Assembly: GCF_023503965.1 (NCBI RefSeq)
Contig: NZ_CP097298.1
Span: 806,001 to 870,000, forward strand
Origin: Brevundimonas albigilva
GTDB lineage: Bacteria; Pseudomonadota; Alphaproteobacteria; Caulobacterales; Caulobacteraceae
Length of the DNA: 64,000 bases
Direction of reading: 5' to 3'
In this document: positions 7,929 through 17,253 of the stretch, one piece after another
Numbering within the stretch: the first letter of the stretch is position 1
Layout of the letters: each line of letters opens with the position of its first letter
Translations under genes and position numbers: made by a program
The notes under the pieces: generated by a model
The model's database searches: none
What the model was told of the DNA's origin: nothing
What the model saw: only the letters and a program-made list of their open reading frames with translations

Positions 7929-7994
7929 CTTCCCCGCTTGTCGGGGGAAGCGTCAGGTCGTGCCGCGCAGCGACACACCTGACGATGGGGGAAG
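7929..7994 (+). repeat. Two-hairpin intergenic repeat, copy 1
   Basis: CTTCCCC (7929-7935) pairs with GGGGAAG (7944-7950). CGTCAGGT (7951-7958) then pairs with ACCTGACG (7977-7984) around a loop containing GCGCAGCGA, and a final ATGGGGGAAG repeats the arm of the first hairpin. The same layout is found in reverse orientation at 20393-20459. Being just after the DUF885 stop, it may also act as a transcription terminator between the convergent genes. Confidence 0.8.
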
Positions 7995-8052
7995 TATCCT
8001 CTTGAAGGAGCACGTCCCTCTTCGACCCTGGTTCGCTTCGCGAACGACGACC

Positions 8053-9052
8053 CTACGCCCACTCCGGGACCGGAAGGCCCTTCGACGCCAGGAAGGCCGG
8101 GTTGAACAGCTTGGACGCATAGCGCGATCCGGGGTCGCACAGGCAGGTGACGATGGTCCTGCCCGGCCCCAGTTCGCGCGCCAGGCGCACGGCGCCGGCG
8201 ATGTTCACGCCCGCCGACCCGCCCAGCGACAGCCCCTCGTGCTTCACCAGGTCGAACAGGATCGGCAGGAACTCCGCGTCCTCGATCCGATAGGCGTAGT
8301 CGGGCTTGAACCCCTCCAGATTGCCGGTGATGCGCGCCACGCCGATGCCCTCGGTGATGGACGACCCCTCGCCGCTCATCTCGCCCTTGGTGAACCAGTT
8401 GAACATGGCCGCGCCCGCCGGGTCGGCCAGGGCGATGGTCACGTCGGGCTTCTGTTCGCGCAGATAGGTCGACACGCCCGCGATGGTGCCGCCCGATCCG
8501 ACGGCGCTGACGAAGGCGTCCACACGCCCCCGGTCTGGCGCCAGATCTCCGGGCCGGTGTTGAAATAGTGGGCGTCGCGGTTGGCGGTGTTGTCGAACTG
8601 GTTGGCCCAGATCGCGCCGGCGTCTTCGCTCTCGTTCAACTCGGCCGCCAGACGCCCGGAATAGTGGACGAAATGGTTGGGGCTGGAGAAGGGCGCGGCG
8701 TCCACCTCGACCAGGCGGGCGCCCAGCGAACGGATGGCGGACTTCTTCTCCTCGGACTGGGTGCGCGGATGATGACGATCACCACCGGATGGCCCAGCGC
8801 CGCCCCGACCAGGGCCAGGCCGATGCCGGTGTTGCCGGCCGTGCCCTCCACGATCGTCCCGCCGGGCCGCAGCGCCCCCGACGCCCGCGCGCCCTGGACG
8901 ATGGACAGGGCGGCCCGGTCCTTGATCGAGCCGCCGGGGTTCATGAACTCGGCCTTGCCCAGGATCTCGCACCCCGTCTCGTCGGACAGGCGGTTCAGGC
9001 GGATCAGCGGCGTATCGCCGATCAGGTCGATGACGGAGGCGTTGGCGGACAA
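8053..9052 (-). CDS. cysK: Cysteine synthase family PLP enzyme, frameshifted in this sequence
   Basis: The enzyme would make cysteine from O-acetylserine and sulfide, the last step of the sulfate assimilation operon it terminates. The N-terminal part has the PLP lysine motif [11 protein letters not shown] and the asparagine loop [12 protein letters not shown]; the C-terminal part has [10 protein letters not shown] and [11 protein letters not shown]. Three frames must be joined. One shift lies near 8769, where VVIVII should continue into PRTQSEEKK and one C seems missing. The second lies near 8526-8535, where QTGG should continue into VDAFVSAVG, next to a run of five C. All family motifs survive, so I regard it as a functional gene with two sequence errors. 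The start appears to be TTG at 9052. A cystathionine beta-synthase-like role cannot be excluded. Confidence 0.8.
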
Positions 9053-9083
9053 TGTGAAACTTTCAGGCGAAGTCGAAGGAGGA

Positions 9084-10172
9084 TCAGGCGGCCTTGCGCT
9101 TGCCTAAGTGGATGCCGCACTCGACCTTGTCCATGCCCGACCAGCGGCCGGCGCGCGCATCCTCGCCGTCGTCCACCGCGCGGGTGCACGGCCAGCAGCC
9201 GATCGAGCGATAGCCCTGCTCGACCAGCGGGTGGCGCGGCAGGTCGCGCGCATCCAGCCAGGCCTCCACGTCGTCCCCGGTCCACTCCGCCAGCGGATTG
9301 ATCCGCAGCACCCCGTCCAGCACCTCGAACGGCCTCAGGTCCGCCCGGGTCGAGGCCTGATAGCGCTTGCGCCCGGTGATCAGGGCGTCGAACCCCGCCG
9401 TCGCCCGCGCGAGGGGCCGCACCTTTCTCAGGTCGCAGCAGGCGTCGGCGTCCGTCTTCCACAGGTCGTCGCGCGCATCCAGCGTCGCCTTCTCCTCGGC
9501 GTCCGGCGTCACCAGCCGCACGTCCGTCAGGCCCAGCGCCCTGGTCAGCTGGGTGCGATAGGACAGGGTCTGCAGGAAATGCTGGCCCGTTTCCAGGAAG
9601 ACCACCGGCACGTCGGCCTTCTCGCGCGCCACCACGTCCAGCAGCACCGCCGATTCCGCGCCGAAGGAGGAGATGGCGCCGACCTTCAGCCCCAGCGCCG
9701 GGTCCAGGGCCGCCTTCACGATCTCGGCCGCGCCCTTGCCCGCCGTCTCGCGGTTCAGACGGTCTGCCAGGGCGTCCAGGTCGCGGTCGTTGGCCGCCGC
9801 GCGGCGGCGCCGCCAGATGGACGGATCGGGATCGACGGCGGGCTGATAGGCGGCGCTGAAGGCCTGGTCCATCCGCGCCCAGGCCGCCCGGTCCGCGCCG
9901 GGCGCCAGCTCCACCGCGTCGAACCCCGAACGCCGCAAATGCCGCGCCTGGTCCGGCAGCACCTTGCCCGCCGCGATCAGCTGGCCGCGATAGCCCCGCT
10001 CGCGCAGCACCGCGGCCAGGGAAAAGCCGCGCCCGTCGCGGAAGGCGTCGAACTCCAGCACCAGCACGTCCTCGGCCGCCGCGGCGGCCTCCACCTCTTC
10101 CAGCGGGGTCGTCACCGAAAGGCGCAGGCCGTTCTGAATTCCCTCAAGCGTTTGCAGCATCGAGCGTCTCAT
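9084..10172 (-). CDS. cysH: DUF934 domain fused to phosphoadenylyl/adenylyl-sulfate reductase (CysH)
   Basis: Reduces activated sulfate to sulfite. The 362-residue protein has two parts. Residues about 1-125 match DUF934, usually a separate protein beside cysI, with [20 protein letters not shown] and GFDAVEL. Residues about 140-360 are the PAPS/APS reductase domain, with [13 protein letters not shown] (P-loop-like), the paired cysteines DACCDL, a CWPC pair and the catalytic ECGIHLG. The CC...CxxC set indicates a [4Fe-4S] cluster enzyme, the type that commonly uses adenylyl sulfate. The start at 10172 overlaps the cysI end; a second ATG at 10160 would shorten the overlap. The fusion is intact, so it is not an error. 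Confidence 0.9.
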   Translation of the reverse strand: MRRSMLQTLEGIQNGLRLSVTTPLEEVEAAAAAEDVLVLEFDAFRDGRGFSLAAVLRERGYRGQLIAAGKVLPDQARHLRRSGFDAVELAPGADRAAWARMDQAFSAAYQPAVDPDPSIWRRRRAAANDRDLDALADRLNRETAGKGAAEIVKAALDPALGLKVGAISSFGAESAVLLDVVAREKADVPVVFLETGQHFLQTLSYRTQLTRALGLTDVRLVTPDAEEKATLDARDDLWKTDADACCDLRKVRPLARATAGFDALITGRKRYQASTRADLRPFEVLDGVLRINPLAEWTGDDVEAWLDARDLPRHPLVEQGYRSIGCWPCTRAVDDGEDARAGRWSGMDKVECGIHLGKRKAA

Positions 10173-11814
10173 AGATGGCGTCGCGGAAGGGCTCGGGACC
10201 GACCCGGCGCACCGTGTCGATGAAGCGCTCGCCCTCGGCGCGGATTTGCAGATAGCGGTCCAGGGTCCGCTGGATGGCCGGCGCCACCTCTTCGGACGGC
10301 AGGCTCTTGCCGACGATGTCGCCCAGCGCCGCCTGTTCGTCGGGCGAGCCGCCGACGGTGATCTGGTAATATTCCTCGCCCTTGCGATCGACGCCCAGCA
10401 CGCCGATGTGGCCGACGTGGTGGTGGCCGCAGGCGTTGATGCAGCCGCTCATGTTGATCCGCACCGGACCCAGCTTCTCCTGATAGTCCAGGTCCGCCAG
10501 CCGCTTGGACAGCGCCTGGGCCACCGGGATCGAGCGGGCGTTGGCCAGGCTGCAGTAGTCCAGCCCCGGGCAGGCGATGACGTCGGTGGCCAGGTCCGCA
10601 TTGGCCGTCGCCAGACCCGCCTGGCGCAGGGCCCGCCACACCGCCGGAACGTCGTCCAGCCTGACGTGCGGCAGGACCAGGTTCTGCTCATAGGCGGCGC
10701 GCAGTTCGTCGAACGAATAGCGCTCGGCCAGGTCCGCCACCGCCTCCATCTGGTCCGCCGTGATGTCGCCGGGCACCCCGCCGACGGGCTTCAGCGACAC
10801 CACCACCGAGGCGTAGCCGGCCTGGCGATGGCGGCGCACATTGTTGCGCGCGAACCGGGCGAAGTCGGGATCGGCCAGCAGCGCCCGGTCGAACGGCGCG
10901 CTGACCTTGGGCAGGTCCTCGAACGGCGGCGGGGCGAAATAGGCCTTGATCCGCTCGGCCTCGTCCTCGGGGATGCGCAGGTCCTCGCGGCGCAGGGTGG
11001 CGTAGTGCCGATCCACCTCCTCGCGGAAGGCGTCGATCCCCAGCGAGGCGACCAGGATCTTGATCCGCGCCTTGTGGATGTTGTCGCGCCGCCCCAGCAG
11101 GTTCCAGGCCCGCAGGATGGCGGTCAGATAGGCCAGCAGGTCCGCCGCCGGGACAGCCGATGCGATCTCCTGGCCGATGTGCGGCAGACGCCCCTGCCCG
11201 CCGCCGACGAAGACGCGGAAGGCGGTCCCGCCGTCGTCGCCCTTCACGATCTGCAGCCCCACGTCGTGGGTGCGGATCGCCGCCCGGTCCTTCTCGGCCC
11301 CGATCACCGCGATCTTGAACTTGCGCGGCAGGAACGAGAATTCCGGATGGATGGTCGACCACTGGCGGATGATCTCGCACCAGGGACGCGGATCCTCGAT
11401 CTCGTCCTCGGCGGCGCCGGCGAAGACGTCGGTGGTGACGTTCCGGATGCAGTTGCCGCTGGTCTGGATGGCGTGCATCTCGACCTCGGCCAGGTCGCTC
11501 AGGATCGCCGGCAGGTCGGTCAGGGCCGGCCAGTTGTACTGGATGTTCGTCCGCGTGGTGAAGTGGCCGTAGCCCTTGTCGTAGGTGCGCGCGATGTGCG
11601 CCAGCCGGCGCATCTGGCGGCTGTTGAACGTCCCATAGGGAATGGCGACGCGCAGCATATAGGCGTGCAGTTGCAGATAGACGCCGTTCATCAGCCGCAA
11701 CGGCTTGAACTCGTCCTCGGTCAGGGCGCCGGACGCGCGGCGGGCCACCTGGTCGGCGAACTCCTCGACCCGTTCGCGCACCACGGCGTGGTCGAACTCG
11801 TCATAGCGATACAT
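10144..11814 (-). CDS. cysI: Sulfite reductase hemoprotein subunit (siroheme, [4Fe-4S])
   Basis: Catalyses six-electron reduction of sulfite to sulfide. The 556-residue protein has the two tandem nitrite/sulfite reductase half-domains. Early residues include GNCIRNVTTD; the siroheme/cluster ligands are in CPGLDYCSLANA (C-x5-C) and SGCINACGHHH (C-x3-C). No flavoprotein partner (CysJ) is encoded nearby, so electrons probably come from ferredoxin or a distant reductase. The ATG overlaps the stop of the upstream DUF2849 gene (TGATG), and the end overlaps cysH, showing a tightly coupled operon. Confidence 0.93.
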   Translation of the reverse strand: MYRYDEFDHAVVRERVEEFADQVARRASGALTEDEFKPLRLMNGVYLQLHAYMLRVAIPYGTFNSRQMRRLAHIARTYDKGYGHFTTRTNIQYNWPALTDLPAILSDLAEVEMHAIQTSGNCIRNVTTDVFAGAAEDEIEDPRPWCEIIRQWSTIHPEFSFLPRKFKIAVIGAEKDRAAIRTHDVGLQIVKGDDGGTAFRVFVGGGQGRLPHIGQEIASAVPAADLLAYLTAILRAWNLLGRRDNIHKARIKILVASLGIDAFREEVDRHYATLRREDLRIPEDEAERIKAYFAPPPFEDLPKVSAPFDRALLADPDFARFARNNVRRHRQAGYASVVVSLKPVGGVPGDITADQMEAVADLAERYSFDELRAAYEQNLVLPHVRLDDVPAVWRALRQAGLATANADLATDVIACPGLDYCSLANARSIPVAQALSKRLADLDYQEKLGPVRINMSGCINACGHHHVGHIGVLGVDRKGEEYYQITVGGSPDEQAALGDIVGKSLPSEEVAPAIQRTLDRYLQIRAEGERFIDTVRRVGPEPFRDAIYETLDAANA

Positions 11815-12101
11815 CAGGCCAGGCCCCCGTTGACGTCGAGGTCGACGCTGTGGCCGACGGTCGGCCCGGCCGAGCGGATGCGCTCCTTCAGCCGGTCGCG
11901 CCCGGACGGCGTGCGGTCCTGCACCTCGACCAGATAGGGGTTCACGAAAACCTCGGGCCGACCGGCGACCTCGGCCAGGACGATCTCGGCGGCCGGATCG
12001 TCCAGCACCGAAGCCTGGTCGATGCGGTCGACCGGCTGGTTGTCCACGCCCGCATAGATGACGCGGCCGTCCGACAGGCGGTTGGCGGTGACGATCTTCA
12101 T
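11814..12101 (-). CDS. DUF2849 domain protein of the sulfite reductase operon
   Basis: Small 95-residue protein of the DUF2849 family, known almost only as the partner encoded just before cysI in alphaproteobacteria. Visible features are KIVTANRLSDGRVIYAG at the N-terminus and EVFVNPYLVEV in the second half. No catalytic motif or membrane segment is present. It overlaps cysG by 4 bases (ATGA) and cysI by one. A role in assembly of, or electron delivery to, sulfite reductase is plausible from context but unproven. Confidence 0.85.
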   Translation of the reverse strand: MKIVTANRLSDGRVIYAGVDNQPVDRIDQASVLDDPAAEIVLAEVAGRPEVFVNPYLVEVQDRTPSGRDRLKERIRSAGPTVGHSVDLDVNGGLA

Positions 12102-13485
12102 GCCGCGAACTCCGCGCGGACGTCCAGCTGGGCCGCCGAAAACGCCGCCGTCTCGCCGACGAACAGCAGGGCCGGGCCGGTCAGGCTCGCGCCGCGCACC
12201 AGGGCGCCCAGGCCGTCCAGACGGCCGGTCAGCACCCGCTCGTCCGGCCGGCTGCCGTTCTCGACGATGGCGACCGGGGTCGATCCGGCGCGTCCGGCGG
12301 CGATCAGCCGGGCCGCCGTCTCCTCGGCCCGGTCGACGCCCATGTAGATGGCCAGGGTGTGGTTCGGCGCCGCCAGCCGCGTCCAGTCGGCGTCGACGCC
12401 GCCCGGCTTGGCCTGGGCCGTGACGAAGGTCACGGCCTGGGCGTGGTCGCGATGGGTCAGGGGCACGCCCGCCGAGGCCGCGCAGGCCAGCGCCGCCGTC
12501 ACGCCGGGAACGACGAAGACCGCAACGCCCGCCGCGCGCACGGCCTCCAGTTCCTCGCCGCCGCGCCCGAAGACGAAGGGGTCGCCGCCCTTCAGCCGAA
12601 CCACCCGGTGGCCGGCGCGGGCCTCTTCGATCATCAACGCCTCGATCTGGTCCTGAGGGACCGAGTGGTCGCCGCGCGCCTTGCCGACATACAGCCGCTT
12701 GGCGTCGCGCCGCGCCCGCTCCAGCACCGCCTCGGGCACCAGGCGGTCGTGGATGATGACGTCGGCGTCCTGCAGCACCCGCAGCGCCTTCAGCGTCAGC
12801 AGTTCGGGATCGCCCGGCCCCGCGCCGACGATGTGGACCACGCCCTGTTCCGGCGCGGCGACGTTCAGCAGGCGCAGCATCTCGCGGCGCGCCTCGGCCG
12901 TGCGGCCCTCGGCGGCCAGATCGGCGGCGGGCCCTCGAAAAGCCCGTTCCCAGAACCGGCGGCGCGCCATGAAGTCCGGCACGCTGGCCTTCACCGTCTC
13001 GCGCAGTTCGCGCGCCATCCGCGCGACATTGGCCAGGCCGGCCGGCAAGACGCCTTCGATGCGCGTGCGGACGTCGCGCGCCAGGATCGGCGCGGACCCG
13101 CCGGTCGCCACCCCGACCACCACCTCGTCGCGATCGATCAGGGCGGGGGTCTGGAAATCGCTCAGCCCCGGCTGGTCCACCACATTGACCTGCGCCCCGC
13201 CCGCCCGCGCCAGCCCGGCCAGGCGCGCGGCCTCGGCCACGTCCTGCAGGGCGATGAAGACCAGGCGCGCGCGCCGGCGAAATCCTGGGCGTGCGGCGTC
13301 CGGCCGGCCGGCGCGGGCGCGCCTTGCGGCGTTTCCAGCGTTGCGGGCTCGCCGTCCGGCGCGAACCAGGCCAGGTCGGCGGGCGTGTTCAGAAACAGTC
13401 GCAGTTTCGCCAGCGCCGGCTCTCCGGCGCCTACGATCACGACCCTGGCGGCCTCCAGCGGCACGGAGGCGAGAAATACACGCAT
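12098..13485 (-). CDS. cysG: Siroheme synthase CysG, frameshifted in this sequence
   Basis: Trifunctional enzyme that makes siroheme for CysI. The N-terminal part (from ATG 13485) is the precorrin-2 dehydrogenase/ferrochelatase half, beginning MRVFLASVPLEAARVVIVGAGEPALAK; the C-terminal part is the uroporphyrinogen methyltransferase half with VHIVGAGPGDPELLTLKALR and RLKGGDPFVFGRGGEE. The reading frame breaks near 13265-13275 within an alternating GC run: DFAGAR must continue into LVFIALQDVAEAARLAG. Both halves are otherwise complete, so a repeat-length sequence error is the likely cause. It heads the operon and is divergent from the LysR gene at 13608. Confidence 0.87.
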
Positions 13486-13607
13486 CGTCTTGCTTTCACG
13501 GCCGTCGCGGGGGAAGAAGGATCGACGGCGAAATCGCACCTTCGGATTCCCGTCCGTTTGTCGCAAACCAGATTGCGTCCCGCTCACTGATAGGATTTCT
13601 AACGGCG

Positions 13608-14537
13608 ATGGCTCGATCGCTCCTTCCCCTGAACGCCCTGCGCGCCTTCGAGGCGGCCGCCCGGCACCTGAACTTTTCGCGCGCGGCGGACGAACTGGCC
13701 GTAACGCCGGGCGCCGTCAGCCAGCAGATCCGGCTGCTGGAGGACATCGTCGGCGGCCCCCTGTTCATGCGCGAGGCGCGGGGCCTTCAGCTGACCGACC
13801 TGGGCCGGGGGGCCACGCCGCTGCTGCGCGAGGGCTTCGAGCGGCTGATGGACGCCTCCGCCCTGCTGCGCGAGCCGCCGCGCCGGAAACAGGTCTCGAT
13901 CAGCGTCGCGCCCGGTTTCGCCTCCAAATGGTTGATGCCGCGCATGGACGATTTCCACGCCGTTCACCCGGAGATCGAGCTGTGGGTCTCGGCCGACATG
14001 GAGCCGGCGGACCTGTCCGAGGGCAAGATCGACCTGGCGGTGCGCTACGGTCCCGGCGACTATCCCGGCCACACCGTCGAGCGGCTGATGACCGAGACGG
14101 TGCTGCCGGTCTGCGCCCCGGCGCTGATGCATGGCGACCATCCGATCCGCGACCCCGCCGACCTTCTGCACCACGCCCTGCTGCACGACATGTCCAACGA
14201 CGGCGACCCCAGCCGCCCGGACTGGGCCATGTGGCTGAAGGCGCGCGGCGTTCGCCATCCCGACCCGCGCCGGGGTTCGCGCTTCAACCAGTCCAGCCTT
14301 CTGATCGAGGCGGCGGCGTCGGGCCGCGGCGTGGCCCTGGCCAAGCGCACCCTGGCCCAGGCCGACCTGACCTCCGGCCGACTGGTCGCCCCCTTTCCCG
14401 ACGGGTCGGAGGCGGTGGGCTTCGTCTATTCCGTGGTCCAGCCCCGCGACCGGCCGCCCTCGCCCAGCGCCACGGCCTTCGTCGCCTGGCTGAAGAAGCA
14501 GGCCGTGGACCACGACAACACCATGGGCCAGCTCTGA
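13608..14537 (+). CDS. LysR-family transcriptional regulator, GcvA-like
   Basis: The product is 309 residues with an N-terminal winged helix-turn-helix (LNALRAFEAAARHLNFSRAA and ELAVTPGAVSQQIRLLE) and a C-terminal periplasmic-binding-like effector domain containing ISVAPGFASKWLMPRM. This pattern is that of GcvA/AmpR-like LysR proteins rather than CysB. Because it is divergent from the sulfate assimilation operon with 122 bases between start codons, it may control that operon; this is inference from position only. It is followed by a convergent methyltransferase gene. Confidence 0.88.
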   Translation: MARSLLPLNALRAFEAAARHLNFSRAADELAVTPGAVSQQIRLLEDIVGGPLFMREARGLQLTDLGRGATPLLREGFERLMDASALLREPPRRKQVSISVAPGFASKWLMPRMDDFHAVHPEIELWVSADMEPADLSEGKIDLAVRYGPGDYPGHTVERLMTETVLPVCAPALMHGDHPIRDPADLLHHALLHDMSNDGDPSRPDWAMWLKARGVRHPDPRRGSRFNQSSLLIEAAASGRGVALAKRTLAQADLTSGRLVAPFPDGSEAVGFVYSVVQPRDRPPSPSATAFVAWLKKQAVDHDNTMGQL

Positions 14538-14573
14538 GGCCCGCCTCTGAGGCCCAGTTCCAGGGTGAAGACC

Positions 14574-15611
14574 TCAGGCGGCGGCTGGCAGCGCCACGGG
14601 CCGGTCGGTGACGACGAACAGGTGCTCGACGTTCCTCAGCCGCCCGACCTGACCGACCTTCTCGCCCTTGGGATTGTGGATGCCGATGCGGGCGCCGACG
14701 TAGCGGGGGTGGGCGATCTCCACCACCTGCACATGGCCCCGCGCCGACAGCATCTCGACCAGGTCCGCGCGGCTCAGATAACCCTCGTCGTTGAAGCTGA
14801 CGATCAGGTTCGGCGCCCGCACCCGCTCGATCACCGCGCGCAGGGCGGGGCCGATGCCGGGGCGGCTGTTGAAGGCGCTCTTGCGGGTCTTCACGTCGAT
14901 GCGCTTGTTGGCCACGCCATAGGTCTCGGGCCGGTCCCACAGCACCAGGCTCTCCCACACATGGTAGTTGGCCAGGTAGGAATGCTGGTTGTAGGGCGGG
15001 TCCAGATAGACCAGGTCCGCCTCCACCTCCGCCGCCATCTCGATCGCATCGCCCCGCGTCGCGCGGCATGGCGCCCCGACCGAGGGCAGGATGTCGGGCA
15101 GGCGCAGTTCCAGCGGCTTCAGCGCCCGCGGCGCCCAGCGCTTCATATAGGCCATCTGCACCCCGGCGGTGGAATCCACCCGGTCGGCGGCCTCCATCAG
15201 GCTGACCAGGGCGACGGCCTTCAGTTCAGGCTCCAGGCTCAGGGTCTCGATCCGCTCGCGCATGGCGTCGATCCGCGCCCCGTTGTCGGGATGGAAATAG
15301 CGGGCGTCCTCGCAGAAGGCCTGGGTGAACCAGCCGGCCTGGGGCCGGACCTCCCGCAGTTCGGCCAGCACCGCCTCGGCCGGCGCCAGCCAGCGGTCCC
15401 GGTCCGCCTGGACATAGGCCGTGGCCAGGGTGTGGGCGTAGGCGTTGTGGTCGTTCGACCAGACCTCGAAGCCCTGCCGCTTCAGCGCATGGCCGACCCG
15501 GGCCGTGCCGGAGAACAGGTCGCACACCCGTCCGCGGTCCGGCAGCAGGCCCGCCACCGCTCCCGTCACATGACCCAGCAGGGCGCGCTTGGAGCCGATG
15601 TACTTGATCAT
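14574..15611 (-). CDS. D12-class adenine-specific DNA methyltransferase (no restriction partner nearby)
   Basis: The 345-residue product resembles COG3392 adenine methylases. The N-terminal KYIGSKRALL replaces the FxGxK motif of Dam enzymes; DLFSGTARVGHALKRQGFEV is the AdoMet-binding motif I (about residues 31-50); and DLVYLDPPYNQHSYLANYH holds the catalytic DPPY (about 204). The C-terminus has LIVSFNDEGYLS. The order of motifs I then IV is that of the alpha/D12 group. No endonuclease or specificity gene lies on either side, so it looks like an orphan methylase. Target site unknown. Confidence 0.82.
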   Translation of the reverse strand: MIKYIGSKRALLGHVTGAVAGLLPDRGRVCDLFSGTARVGHALKRQGFEVWSNDHNAYAHTLATAYVQADRDRWLAPAEAVLAELREVRPQAGWFTQAFCEDARYFHPDNGARIDAMRERIETLSLEPELKAVALVSLMEAADRVDSTAGVQMAYMKRWAPRALKPLELRLPDILPSVGAPCRATRGDAIEMAAEVEADLVYLDPPYNQHSYLANYHVWESLVLWDRPETYGVANKRIDVKTRKSAFNSRPGIGPALRAVIERVRAPNLIVSFNDEGYLSRADLVEMLSARGHVQVVEIAHPRYVGARIGIHNPKGEKVGQVGRLRNVEHLFVVTDRPVALPAAA

Positions 15612-15668
15612 GTGCGCGGCCGACTCATCGACCTCAGACTAGCCGCCCGCGCGACAAAGCGGGAGGGG

Positions 15669-17114
15669 TCACCCCTTGCGGCGCGCCTTGGGCTTGGCGG
15701 CCGGCGCGTGGGCCAGGCGCAGCAGATTGGCCGCGCCCGGCGCCCCGAAGGGCGTGCCGGCCAGGATCAGGATGCGCTGTCCCGGGTCGGCCAGGCCGTA
15801 TTGCAACGCCCCGGCGACGGCCTGGTCGGTCACCTGTTCCAGCGAATCCGGCTGGTCGCCCAGGCGCGGCTCCAGCCCCCACACCAGCGCCAGCCGACGC
15901 GCGGTCGAGGCGTTGGGCGTCAGGGCCAGGATGGGCTTCAGCGGCCGTTCCCGCGCCATGCGCCGCGCCGTGCCGCCCAGGGTGGTGAACACCACCATGC
16001 AGGCGGTGGACGGGGCGTCGGCCGCCTTTCGCGCCGCGCCCACCAGGGCGTCGACGTCATGTTCGTCCATGCCGGCGTGTTCGGCGCCCATCAGGCTGGG
16101 CCACATGGGGTCCCTTTCGACACGCTCGATGATGCGGCTCATGATGCCGACGGCTTCCAGCGGATAGTCGCCCGAGGCCGTCTCGGCCGACAGCATCAGG
16201 GCGTCGGCGCCCTCATAGACGGCGTTGGCCACGTCGGTCGCCTCGGCGCGGGTCGGGGCCGGGGCGCTGGTCATGGATTCCAGCATCTGGGTGGCCACGA
16301 TCACCGGCACGCCGCGATTGCGGGCGGCGCGCACGATCTGCTTCTGAGCGACCGGCACCTCCTCGGGGTCCATCTCGACGCCCAGGTCGCCGCGCGCCAC
16401 CATCACCCCGTCGCAATAGTCCAGGATGGCCTCCAGGTCGGCCAGCGCCGCCGGCTTCTCGATCTTGGCCAGGCAGGCGGCCTGACCGTTCACGATCCGC
16501 TTCAGCTCGGCCATGTCCTCGGGCTTCTGCACGAAGCTCAGCGCCACCCAGTCCACCCCCATGCGCAGGGCGAAGGCCAGGTCCTCGCGGTCCTTGGGCG
16601 TCAGGGCCGAAACCGGGATCACCGCCTCGGGCACCGCCACGCCCTTGCGGTCCGACAGCTTGGAGCCGCTCTCGACCGTCACGTCGGCCCATTCGTCGGT
16701 GCGCTTGCCGACGCGCAGCCGCACCCGGCCGTCGTCCAGCAGCAGCAGCATCCCCTCGCGCAGGGCCTTGAAGATTTCCGGATGCGGCATCTGCACCCGC
16801 GTCTCGTCCCCCGGCGTCGGGTCCAGGTCGAAGCGCATGACGTGGCCCGGCTTGACCGCGATCTCGACATCCTTGAACCGGCCCAGCCGCAGCTTGGGCC
16901 CCTGCAGGTCGGCCAGCACGCCCAACGGCCTCTGCAAGGCCATCTCGGCCCCGCGCACGGCCTTCAGCGCCGCCGCGTGATCGTCGTGCGAGCCGTGGCT
17001 GAAGTTCAGGCGGAACACGTCCACCCCGGCCTGGGCCAGGGCCTTGACGGTCCCCGGCGCACGGCTGGCGGGCCCCAGGGTCGCGACGATGCGCGCGCGG
17101 CGGGCTCTGTTCAT
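15669..17114 (-). CDS. pyk: Pyruvate kinase
   Basis: Converts phosphoenolpyruvate and ADP to pyruvate and ATP. The 481-residue protein starts RARIVATLGPASRAPGTVKA and contains VFRLNFSHGSHDDH, the K-containing active-site region CLAKIEKPAALADLE, the metal-binding GVMVARGDLGVEM, and ATQMLESMTSAPAPTRAEATDVANAV in two blocks. The C-terminal regulatory domain is complete. The start has AGGAG six bases upstream. The 136 bases before it contain two 14-base direct repeats that may be regulatory. Confidence 0.97.
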   Translation of the reverse strand: MNRARRARIVATLGPASRAPGTVKALAQAGVDVFRLNFSHGSHDDHAAALKAVRGAEMALQRPLGVLADLQGPKLRLGRFKDVEIAVKPGHVMRFDLDPTPGDETRVQMPHPEIFKALREGMLLLLDDGRVRLRVGKRTDEWADVTVESGSKLSDRKGVAVPEAVIPVSALTPKDREDLAFALRMGVDWVALSFVQKPEDMAELKRIVNGQAACLAKIEKPAALADLEAILDYCDGVMVARGDLGVEMDPEEVPVAQKQIVRAARNRGVPVIVATQMLESMTSAPAPTRAEATDVANAVYEGADALMLSAETASGDYPLEAVGIMSRIIERVERDPMWPSLMGAEHAGMDEHDVDALVGAARKAADAPSTACMVVFTTLGGTARRMARERPLKPILALTPNASTARRLALVWGLEPRLGDQPDSLEQVTDQAVAGALQYGLADPGQRILILAGTPFGAPGAANLLRLAHAPAAKPKARRKG

Positions 17115-17218
17115 GGGGGCTCCTGGGGGCTTGGCGGCTCTGGCGGCCGCTGGGGATCAGCGTTCCGGCCCTCTACTGCCAACGAAACCCCCGCGGCGTA
17201 AGGCCTCGCCCCCGCCGG

Positions 17219-17253
17219 GAAACACGAGTTTACGACCCCGAAACAGGAGTTTA
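17219..17253 (-). promoter_or_regulatory. Two direct repeats, each an AAAC-N4-GTTT dyad, upstream of pyk
   Basis: GAAACACGAGTTTA (17219-17232) and GAAACAGGAGTTTA (17240-17253) differ at one base and are spaced 21 bases apart, two helical turns. On the minus strand each contains AAAC-N4-GTTT, a short dyad. They lie about 105-140 bases before the pyk start, the second one overlapping the stop codon of the phosphatase gene. They could be a tandem operator. No regulator is identified. Confidence 0.35.

Noticed and set aside
8053..9052. Real pseudogenisation of the cysteine synthase gene
   Set aside because: Two separate small shifts, yet every PLP-binding and substrate motif is preserved, and the rest of the sulfate operon is kept. 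Other genes in the window show the same type of error.
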